From Polytrichum commune (Eukaryota; Streptophyta; Polytrichopsida; Polytrichales; Polytrichaceae), in contig OX485803.1 in the NCBI GenBank assembly GCA_950295325.1, positions 46,827,554 through 46,891,553 of the forward strand: a DNA stretch of 64,000 nt, in the 5' to 3' direction. Numbering within the stretch: position 1 is the first letter of the stretch; each line of letters opens with the position of its first letter. The position numbers were made by a program, and so were the translations under genes. This document shows positions 10,301 to 19,973 of this stretch, one piece after another. The notes beneath the pieces were generated by a model that ran no database searches, had not been told where the DNA came from, and saw only the letters and a program-made list of their open reading frames with translations.

Positions 10301-12245
10301 GAGGCCTCGGATCCGAGGCCTCTTTTATGTGTTCCAAAACTAGTGTACGGATGAGGCACTATGGTTGGTTTGGAGTACGTAAATTACTTTGTGTGTGAGC
10401 CCTCGGATCCGAGGCCTCTCAGCCGAGGCCACTTGAGGTTTTTTGATTCAACGTATAGCTTGTATGAATGAGGCACTTCGCTTGTTTTTGAGTATGTACA
10501 CTAGTTTCAAAATGAGGGCTCGGATCCGAGGCCTCTCGGCCGAGGCCACTTGAGGTTTTTTGATTCAACGTATAGCTTGTATGAATGAGGCACTTTGCTT
10601 GTTTTTGAGTATGTAAACTAGTTTCAAAATGAGGCCTCGGATCCGAGGCCTCCTTTTAGTGCCCTCGATCAGCAGTCCCCTGGGAGTGGCTCCCGGGACT
10701 GCGAATGTTTAAACAGGCATAACTTCCTTGATTGTTGCCCAAATGGGGCAAGTGAGGTGTCCATCGGCATCTACATTTCACGTAGATGACGATAGAGTGG
10801 TTGATTGTTAGATTCGGAGACCACACGTGGAAGATATGGAGGTCTGAAGCTGCGGGGGGGGGGGGGGATTGTATTTTGTTAAGTGCATAAGTAGGAGCTT
10901 TGGGAAGAGGCCTCGGATCCGAGGCCTTTTTTTTGTGTCAAGGTTTGTGCTTGAAAAATCAAAATGTTAGGTTCATTTTTGAATTCTCTCGGCCATTTTC
11001 TGTAGTATGTATTTCATAAGGAGGGGCATTCAGAAGAGGCCTCGGATCCGAGGCCTCATTTTTGTGTCAAGGTATGTGCATGAAAAGTTAGGTTTTAACA
11101 TGATCAAATGTGTGCCCCACGGGTGAACACCCGTGGGCCATGTAACATGTAACTTGGGTAGGATTTAGCATCATCACGGGGAGATGTGTCCATGTCAAAT
11201 ATTTTTAAAAATTATGATTTTTTTTCTCTATATTCATAACCATTGATTATACCTTTTGGTTTTTTTTTTGAAATTTTTTGTCATCTTCATTTTTCCTAGT
11301 AATTGTTTTAGTTGAATTCTGCGTCATTCTAGGTAGAAATGGTATGTTTTCTAGAAAAATATGATCATAAAATTTGGTCATGATATTTTACTCCGTAATA
11401 GATATCATGTATATCTACCTTCCAAAAAAAATTGAGAAAATTTTGACCCATTTTGGTGATGCAACTTGGCAATGGAGTGACCTCCCCTGGAACATCATCA
11501 AATGTGAACCTCACGGGTGAACACCCATGAGCCATGTAACAAGTAAATTGGTTAGGTTTTAAAATCATCAAGGAGGGGCATTTGGAAGAGGGCTCGGATC
11601 CGAGGCCTCATTTTTTAGTCAGGTTGTGTGCTTGAAAAATGAAAACGTTAGGTTCATTTTTGAATTCTCTCGGCTATTTTCTGTAGTATGTATTTCATAA
11701 GGAGGGGCATTCAGAAGAGGCCTCGGATCCGAGGCCTCATTTTTGTGTCAAGGTATGTGCATGAAAAGTTAAAATGTTATGCTCATTTTAAAATGCGCTT
11801 GGCCCTATTGTTTTGGGTAGTGCATAAGTAGGTATTTTGTGAAGAGGCCTCGGATCCGAGGCCTCATTTTTGTGTCAAGGTATGTGCTTGAAAAATAAAA
11901 ATCTTATGTTCATTTTCGAATGCTCTCGGCCTTCTTGTTTTGGGTAGTGAATAAGTATGTGTTTTGGGAAGAGGCCTCGGATCCGAGGCCTCATGTTTGT
12001 GTCAATTTTATGCTAGAAAAATCAAAATGTTATGTTCGTGTAAGATTGCTCTCGGCCTTCTTGTTTTTGGTACTACATGAGTAAGAGGTTTGTGAAGAGG
12101 CCTCGGATCCGAGGCCTCATTTTGGAGACAATGTATGGGCTTTAAAAGTCAAACTACTATGTTCACATAACATTTCTCTCGGCCTTTTTCTTTTGGGTAG
12201 TGCATAAGGAGGAGGTAGGAAAAGAGGCCTCGGATCCGAGGCCTC
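10301..12245. repeat. Palindrome array 3: degenerate, mostly about 127-bp spacing
   Basis: Twelve palindromes start at about 10301, 10397, 10514, 10631, 10907, 11036, 11588, 11717, 11844, 11971, 12097 and 12224. The last five intervals are 126-129 bp. The spacers are more diverged than in array 1 but keep the tctcggcc motif and the phrase gtgcttgaaaaat. The second copy of the hairpin/G-run segment (hairpin 10672-10702, G14 at 10854-10867) and an A/T-rich palindrome-free stretch (11160-11500) lie inside. Confidence 0.9.
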
Positions 12246-12414
12246 TCATTCGTAGGTAGGTTAGTGCTAGAGTTTACCACTTGACTTAGCATTCGGCCAT
12301 TTCCATTTGTAGTTTGCTCTCGGCCTTGTATTGTTTTTGTGAGGATTTGTTTCTTTATAGTTACGAAGTTATTGACTTTTCTTTGTGAAATTCTCATTTT
12401 CTCCATGTTCTTAG
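12246..12414 (+). promoter_or_regulatory. Array-to-exon junction: intron end or promoter/5' UTR
   Basis: It contains two more cggcc motifs (gcattcggcc, gctctcggcc near 12290-12321) and ends in a pyrimidine-rich tract plus TTCTTAG, a good splice acceptor just before GATATG. So this is either the 3' end of an 8.1-kb intron or the promoter/UTR of a gene starting at ATG 12418. Confidence 0.55.
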
Positions 12415-15400
12415 GATATGGACTCTTCACATGTTGCGCAATCGCAACCCCAATCTGGAGAGGATGTTGTTCTTGCGGCCCCCGCGGTTGAAGTTGAAGC
12501 TATGCAGGTTGAGAGTCTCAATTCGCAGGGTCCATTACAAGTAGAGGTGAGTTGGATAGTTGTTGAATAATTTGTTGAGCAAGTTTTTTGAGTTCTAGCT
12601 TTCTAAGCATGGTTTTATTATTTGTGTTTTTGTTAGGCTCTCGCAATGAGCGAAGATGCCGTTCAAGCAGTTGCCGACACCGATCCCGTGGTGTGTGAGC
12701 TTGAGCTTCGGAAATCACAAAAGGAGGACTCCATTGGTGTTATCCAACGCCTCCGGATTAAGCCAACCTGTAAGTCCCGCTTATCCATTCCTTTGTGCCG
12801 CTTGAGAGCCCTCCCTCTCGTCCGTCCTATAAGTGAGGTTGAGGTGCAGCGCTTGGAATGTGAATTTGTAATGGGATACCGAGAGGGTGATCGGGTTCTT
12901 TACGTATCTGCTTTCAATGACGTTCCCGTGGACCTCCCCATTCCCTTTGGCATTATGGCCTCTTGGAGCCCTCTCTGGCAAGAGGCCTCCGCAGAATTTG
13001 ATGCCAAGCTCAAGGAGGATCCGGATCTTGCACATTTCGCCGGGAAGATGTTCTTCGTCTGGGAAGGCAATCATCGTCTCACCGCTTGGTGGAGACACAT
13101 CAATAACCACCACGCTGATGATAAGAGTTGGCATATCTCGGTGGATTGCATTGTTGTTGACCCTAGAGGATACACCGATGTATTTCTCAATGCCATGAGC
13201 GACATTAATTGGTAAGCTTACTCATTTTTTTCATTCATTTTTCATTTTTGTTTCAATTCTTTTCCATTATTTTCACCTCACGTTCCTCACATATTTTCTC
13301 TCAGGTCAACCGAGCATGATTATGTCAAGGCAAATATTCCGGCCAAGCTCCTTCGAATCCGCACTTTTGGAAGGTTAGAGTTGTCCACCTTCAAGGATCT
13401 CATATCGCCATCTGACTACAAAGCATGCGAGAAGATAAAGGAGAGTCGTCCAACTTGGTACACCTTGACCGCGGATGTGTTCGTTAAGTTTCTTTACAAG
13501 GTATGGTTTTGCATTCAATCATTTAGAGCTTCCAACATAGATAATTTCCATGCCGATTATATGAACTCACAAGATCATTTCTTGCAGAGAGACATTTCGG
13601 CTCAAACAGACCTTGCAGTGAGGCATTACCGTGAGACCACACCCATTGCGGAGAGGTCGGCCACTGAGATTTGGAATGTTATGACCAAGGCCCAGGAGAG
13701 GACAATCAAAAGTATTCGGGCCCGTTCTTTTGAGAAGTACATATCCGTTGCACACCCTGACAATGAAGAGGATTTCTTTCATGAGGTACTCTTTTAAACT
13801 CAAATCACTTTTGAACGCAATTCATCCAAATCACTCTTCAACTCTATTATTCTTTTGAATTCAAATCATTTTTATTTTGTGCACAGATTGACCGTCATTT
13901 TAATGAGTTCTCTTCGACGGAAATGACAATTGAAAAATTGCAAAAAATTGTCACATGCCCGGTCGAAGCTTCGTTCAAAGCTAAGTGGCTTTGCTGGTGG
14001 AACGCCCCCCTTCGTGAAAGGTTAGATAACAAGTTCCCCGTCGACAAGCCTATGAGGAAGAGGGCTTTGGACGACTGGCTACACAAGGCGTCCTTCTGGG
14101 CTCAGGTAAATCCATTCTTCGGCCTTCTTCATTTTTATTTTCCTCTATTCCATTTATCTCATATCTAATTATCTCCCTCTCTGCAGTTGGAGAAGGAAGT
14201 CGCGGTTGAAATTGAGACCTTAGAGGAGAGCCTCTCCGTCGACATTGATTGGGACGCATCAGAAACTATCTTGTGCCCTCGTGAATACGTTGATCATTGG
14301 CGGACAGTCCATATATCGTTCCCTCCGTTGCTCCCTCTCTTGCCCCCTCTGTTACTCCATCTGCATTTCATCCACAATCTCTTGCCACTCCATCTCATAG
14401 TGGCACTTCTCTCCTCTCTTTGCCTCGCAAGAGGAAGGCCGCTCTCTTGGATACCAGTGCCACCTCTTCGGATGCCCCTAACACGCTTTCCCTCATCGAA
14501 AATGTGGACATGGTTCAACTAATGCTGGATTCCGAGGTTGCCGGAGGTCCCCTCCCCGCATATACCCGCATCCAAGAGTTCATTGTCAAGGTTTGTATAC
14601 TTGCCATCGTCAATTCTCAATTTTTTTTCCTTTGCTTTGCTTATTTTTTTCCTTCTTGTTTTCTCATGAAGTTTCAATTGCAGGTTGGGGCAGGTCGTTC
14701 CCGTGTGAACACCTCGACTACAACTCACAAGGACCTCGATTTGCTCTTCGATGACATTCCCGAGAATTTGCCGGTGCCGAATATCTCCACCGATGTTCCT
14801 GCTTGGAACAAGCTCCATGAATCATACTATGAGTGTATTTTTGCATTTGCGAAATCTAACCTCTATGATCATGGTGTCCTTGTTCTTGCCCATTATGCGA
14901 GTGCCAGTGTTTCTAGGAGTATTTTCGATTGGGCACACACTTATGACTTCTACGTCGCGGAAGATTGGTTTGGAATGAATGATTTGGACCTCCAATCTCC
15001 CGTTGTTCCCTCTAGAGTGGTAAGCAAGTCTCCCTCTCTTCCCCTTCCGTATTGCTTATCATTTCAATTTCAATTCAATTTCAATTTCATTTCATTTCAA
15101 TTCAATTTTATTTTTATTGTTGCAGACTCGGAAGTTCAGCATCAAAGTTCTTGTTCGTGTTAACTCCGTTCTTAGAGTGCGGGAGGAGGCCATACAAGAG
15201 TATGGTTACAACCTCCAACGAGATGGATGGTTGAATACCTTCACCGATGAAAACAGCCAGGCGATGCGCAGTGATGGGGACCTTGGCGAGGTGCCCATGA
15301 GAAGCATCCTATTTTTTTTTCCATCCTTCTCGCTATTCTCACCGACAAGAATGATGTTATTATGGACTGGCAGTGTGGTGTAGGTACGCCTTGTTTTTCA

Positions 15401-15998
15401 ACTTCATCCTTACTTTGAATTTTCTATTATTTTTCCTTGACTAGTTTCCATACTAACATTTTACCTCTCGTTGCTTTAGGTGGTTCGATTACAGCATGTC
15501 GCTCCCTTGAGCGGCATATTGTGGCCCTTGAGAGTGACCCCGTTATTTTCAATTCACTCCTACTCCCCATGCGCGATCCCCAGCCTGCGCGTATATCTCG
15601 CTCAGTTACCGCACCGTCTACATCTATCTTTGATCCTCCTCAAAAGATGACCAAGAGGGCATTCGGATTCCTTTGTGCGTAAGTTTGCTTTTTATATTTT
15701 GCCATGTTTGCCTTGATTTCAAATTCTCATTTTCTAGTGTCATCATGTTTCTAATCATTTTGCTTGGGTGTTTAGAGAGCCAGCGGAGGTCGCAGTCATT
15801 CGTCGAGACATGTTTTCAAGTCCTCCGAAGCCGTTTGAGCTTCCCCCGTATGCTAGTGCAATGGCGGATTGTTTTGCGAAGGCGGAGTCCCCATCTCCTC
15901 CTCGCGTTCGTCATTTCTCGCGTGGGACACGAAATCTTTTCTTGTTAGAAGCAAATGAAGGTGAGGAGAGTGATAGGGAATGTTCTCCAAGCCCTTAG
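12415..15998 (+). pseudogene. ParB-like domain plus degenerate DNA-methyltransferase-like protein
   Basis: Ten exons: 12415-12546, 12637-13211, 13305-13500, 13588-13785, 13887-14105, 14187-14590, 14684-15019, 15126-15383, 15480-15678, 15776-15998; all introns GT-AG. Counting from ATG 12418, residues about 92-235 resemble the ParB/sulfiredoxin-like fold: an entry strand LSIPLCRLR, a PISEVEVQRL helix, then VWEGNHRLTAW at 184-194, the counterpart of the ParB G-x-x-R box. Later, LDLLFDDIPENLP (about 590) and VIMDWQCGVGGSITACRSL (about 770) sit in the order motif IV then motif I seen in beta-class N4/N6 DNA methyltransferases. However, DPPY is replaced by DIPEN, so catalysis is doubtful. PRKRK in exon 6 is a possible NLS. 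Exon 6 (after VDH, near 14293) and exon 8 (T-run near 15311) are each one base short of frame. The family assignment is by eye. Confidence 0.62.
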
Positions 15999-16053
15999 TT
16001 TATCATTTTGATTTTGGAGATTATAACTCCGTTTGTTGTTGTTATCCGGCTTT

Positions 16054-16059
16054 AATAAA
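16054..16059 (+). terminator. AATAAA polyadenylation signal
   Basis: AATAAA lies 56 bp after the TAG that ends the ParB-like gene, a normal distance for a near-upstream element. Confidence 0.6.
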
Positions 16060-16944
16060 AGTTGTGTGTTGGTTTTATTTTTGATATCCGGCGCAAGTTT
16101 CATTCTTTCTCTCCATTATTTCATATTCATAATGTCAATCCGCATTGCATTCTTTATTTTTTCTTCATCATTCGGATCTCTTAACTTCTAGTCACAAAAC
16201 AATCTAGCTCTCGGCTCTTAGTGTGAGATCTTAGTTATAGGGGGACCATACTTTCTATTAGTGTGGATGGTTTATTTTATGGTTGTGCACACTAATCACA
16301 TTGGCCGTCTTCCAATCCCAATTGCTATATAGCAATTGGAAGTTTTGTTTGGCACGCGAACATAACCTCGTCAAACTTTTTAAATTGAACTTCATGTTGT
16401 TCTCAAAGAGTCGGCACGTCACCTCAAAAATTTCCAAGAGGATTCTAAGGTTGGACTTGGGGGATTTGTCTTTGAGGTCTTTGGCTAAGCTAAGGACTGA
16501 ATTGGAAGGCTGTTATGGTGCGACGGAGTTTTATGGCATATTCTTTGGATCATTTTACCCATATTGGACATGCCCGGCAGATAGGGTGTAGATGGCCCTA
16601 AACTAGAGTATATAGTTATTTTAACTAACTACCCATTTTTGTAAGTCTTGAGGTTGGCTACATTTTGTTAACCAATAAAATATTTTGTGTATGGTATTTT
16701 GATTTCAATTTGGTGACGTCAGCCTTAATTTAATATGATACATTTGAAAACATATACTATAAGATGTTTGATAACAAATGCAATCTTCCACGCCTATAGG
16801 ATCCGTTGGTTTCTCAAACAATTCTGGGTTATTATGTCCACGGGAATGGGGGTACCTTTCCAAATATATAATTCAAACTATCTCTAATTCCACGGAAATA
16901 GGCACTGCTTCTCCTAAAATTACCCAACAAAATCTAAAATTTCC
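16060..16944. other. Non-coding AT-rich stretch with one perfect palindrome
   Basis: No gene is seen. A 22-bp perfect palindrome (CCAATTGCTAT followed by its complement) lies at 16318-16339. The right end of the left-hand mobile element may be in this stretch, but no terminus could be assigned because the left end is outside the window. Confidence 0.5.
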
Positions 16945-16953
16945 GCTCTCCAA

Positions 16954-17005
<52 letters not shown>

Positions 17006-17007
17006 AC
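16945..17007. repeat. CTCCGCT minisatellite, about 8 units
   Basis: The 7-bp unit CTCCGCT is repeated about six times exactly, with a CTCCAAT unit before and a CTACGCT unit after. Confidence 0.9.
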
Positions 17008-17199
17008 GCTCACATACTTGAGTTTCCCCTCCTTGTTACGCTCCCTGATCGACCGACCTTCATCAACTATTCTCCGGTCAAAAGCTCCCCCTCTTCGCGA
17101 TACCTTCGCCCTCAGTCTGACGACCCTCGTCCTCGCAACCCCTTCTCTGCTCACAAGCGATTGGGACTCTCGGCGGAAGCCTTTGAGGCCCTCGTGACC

Positions 17200-17895
17200 T
17201 CGGAGATTGACAGTTTCCTGGAAACTTCCGCTGAAAGTTGATGATTGCCCTTTATGCTTCCGATCATACGCTCCTCTGGGGTACTCCAGGGGATTTTTCT
17301 CCTGCCCTTGGTGGGTTCTCTTCGATTCTTCTCGACTGGCTGGGCGATTCTGGCTGTCTTCTCGGTCGGCTATGCGCCTTGCTCGCCTTCAATTGGTGGG
17401 CCTTGTCACCCTTTGGTTGCCCCGCGGTGCTGGCTGTTTGCAGGGGTCATTCCGGTTTCCTGGCGCTTCTTCTGTCGACGTGCTTGTTCCTGCTGCGTTC
17501 CGGCTTCTCCATTCGGTCGTCTTCGGCTGTTTTCGAGGTGGTGGTCATCTGCGTCTTCGTTCGGTTTCTGAACGGTCCCTCGGCAGGGGCTGGCGTTTCC
17601 GACCCGCTTCTGCTCTTCACGGCTCTACACGGCTTCTCGGCGTCTGCAGTTTCACGGCTTCTCGCCGTTTGGTTCCTGGTTGCTTGTTTTGCGCTGGTTC
17701 CTGCTTTGGTTTGCTTTGTTGGCGCTTCAGGGGCTTTCTATGGGGCTTCGCTGTTATGTTTTGCTTTTGTGGCTCTTAGTGGGGCCCCCCGCCCCGTCTT
17801 TGTGATGTTTTGTTTTGTTGTGCCTTCGGCCCCCCCCCCACTGGCCTGGTACTTTCTCCCGCCCTGTGGGCTTGTAATTGGTTTCCTCTCATTTT
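17200..17895. other. Adenine-poor, T/G/C-rich segment with overlapping open frames
   Basis: About 700 bp in which A is strikingly rare on the plus strand. Two plus-strand frames stay open for 190 and 219 codons, but the translations (Phe/Leu/Cys/Arg-rich) match nothing I recognise. The openness follows from the lack of A, since all stop codons need one. Several homopolymer C runs occur near 17785 and 17830. Probably transposon or decayed sequence; no gene is called. Confidence 0.5.
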
Positions 17896-18230
17896 AAACC
17901 TCGGTGAGGTCTTCACAGTACCCTCAACTCCACCTTTGGGAAGGAGGAGATAGGGGTTCAACTCCCCATATTGGCATCATCTCTTATACAAGTCCTTGTA
18001 ATGAAGGTTTGACTTTGAAAATTTTCATCCTAGATTCATAGGTGAATGGAGGTGCAAACTTCATCCAGCGTGAAGTTTTTCAAGGTCTATGCGAGGGGAA
18101 GAGAAGCCAAAACTTGGGGCAGTATAGGAGCATTTAGATCTCTCAGATCAAAATCAACTGCCGAAATCTTCCTTGCGCGGGAGGTGATGGGAGGGCGTTC
18201 ACAGCGCCTCAGTGAGGCGGTGGTCCTTCC

Positions 18231-18648
18231 GATGCTAATTTCGCAAGCTATATCGATGACCGTAAATCCCGCACCGACTACTGATTCGCATTGGGCGGTG
18301 GTATTAATTCTTGGGCTAGCTGCAAACATGGTTCTGTGGCAGATTCTACCACGGTCTCCGAGTTCATGGCCATGGTTGAAACGTCCAAGGAGGCTATCTG
18401 GTTATCTCGTTTTCTTTTAGATCTCAATTTCTCTCTGACTCTTCCAGTTGTTCTTCACTGTGATAACCAAGGTGCTATACAGCTTGTGAAGAATCCAATG
18501 TATCACAAGCGCACCAAACACGTTGATCTGAAATATTTCTTCGTTCGCGAATTGTGGGAGAGGCTGGAAGTTGATTATGTGTATATTAACACCGCCGCTC
18601 AGCTGGCTGACTTGTTTACCAGGCCTCTTCCTCATGATCGCTTTTAGC
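18231..18648 (+). mobile_element. Ty1/copia retrotransposon relic: RNase H end
   Basis: One frame reads DANFASYIDDRKSRTDY, a stop (TGA 18282), then FALGGGINSWAS, STTVSEFMAM, KEAIWLSRFL, CDNQGAIQLV, KRTKHVDLKYFFVRE and LADLFTRPL. This is the ordered C-terminal RNase H block of copia polyproteins. The catalytic Asp in CDNQ is kept. Upstream reverse transcriptase is not recognisable. Purine-rich GAGTGGGAG after the stop (about 18692 and again about 18898) resembles the polypurine tract before a 3' LTR. Dead fragment. Confidence 0.9.
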
Positions 18649-19973
18649 AACTTCGTCAAGCCATGGGCATGACTGCACTCTCCTCTGACTGAGTGGGAGT
18701 TCTGTCTGAGTTGTTGAAAATTAAACTCTACGTTCGATTGTTCCTCACTCCATTTCATCGTTTTCTTCAGTAGTCACCGGATCAACCCTCAACAGGGAAT
18801 GCCCAAATTCTGGTTCCTTTTTATACCGAAAGCATTGCCTCGAGATGAGTCTCAACAACTTCGGCATGATTTGGAGCTGCATACACTCTACTTTGAATGA
18901 GTGGGAGTTAGTTAGTTTTGATTTTATTACACATTCAAGTGTTGAATTGCTCTTAATAGAATTAGTGAGAATGTTGGATGAATTCTGTTCATCACAATTC
19001 TACAGTAAACCTGTTGAGATGTTTTCTCTGCATTCAAGTAGCCCGCCCAGGATCAGTTGGAGTTAGTTTTTCCGATCGTAGTACATAGCGGCACGAAGCA
19101 GAGTGATGGTCTCCATTCTTGTTTCCTTACAAGTTGCTGCTACACTATTGTGGATTGATTCATCGCTGCATTCTGCAGCACTCTAATAAAGAGTCTCTTG
19201 CGAAGCTTAACATTCGCTTAAGCAATTCAGTATGTATATTTCCTTTAATGAGAATACGTGCTGTGGTTTGTTTTGCAATTTGAGAGCTTCTACTAATAGG
19301 ATGAAAGAGACTTAAAGCCTTGTGTCAAACCCAAGGTATCATTTGCCTTCAATAGTACATTCTGAAGTCTACTTACTACATCACTATTTGCTTCCCATGA
19401 ACTTATATGTTTTTTTAATAGAAAGGAATAATGATCATATGATCATTGTTGTTGAAATATTGCAATGTCATTGAATCCCTTCTCTATTATTGGAACCAAA
19501 TATGCAAAAGTCAAATCATTGCTTGTAATAAAGTGTAAGCAAACCATTAAACATGGAACATAGTGCATGAGATTATTGACTTCAACAGTTTCAATGGAAA
19601 GAGTACATGATCACTCCACCATCACGTTCAAAATCTTGATATGCTCACAAATTAACAAACAACCACGTTTCATGCAGATCCCATTGTATTCTTCTATAGC
19701 GACTTCGTGATCTTTCACAAATATGTGGAAATAAAGCAGTGAAAACATACCATCATCAGGGTTGCAGTATTCTTAGAATTAGTAGCGATTTACAATTTGA
19801 AGTTACATACCAAAATTGAAAAAAAAAAAAAAAACCTTGAAGCCATTCGACTTTAATATATGCGAAGCATGGCAACTATAAGCTACTTGTGGTTGATTAT
19901 TCATGCTTGCGTAGTCAAGTGCAAGTATGCAATGCAGGTGCACTTATCAACATGTGCTTATAGTTAAGGTAGA
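18649..19973. other. Non-coding; possible copia 3' LTR remains and a poly-A run
   Basis: No gene is seen. The first few hundred bases may be copia LTR debris. A run of 16 A with one flanking G is at about 19818-19834. Confidence 0.4.

Noticed and set aside
4519-12245. CRISPR array
   Set aside because: Short palindromic repeats at regular spacing look superficially similar, but the spacers are themselves repeated, the setting is a plant nuclear genome and there are no cas genes.
17207-17897. A 190- to 219-codon protein gene
   Set aside because: Open frames follow from the lack of adenine; two frames are open at once and neither product is recognisable.
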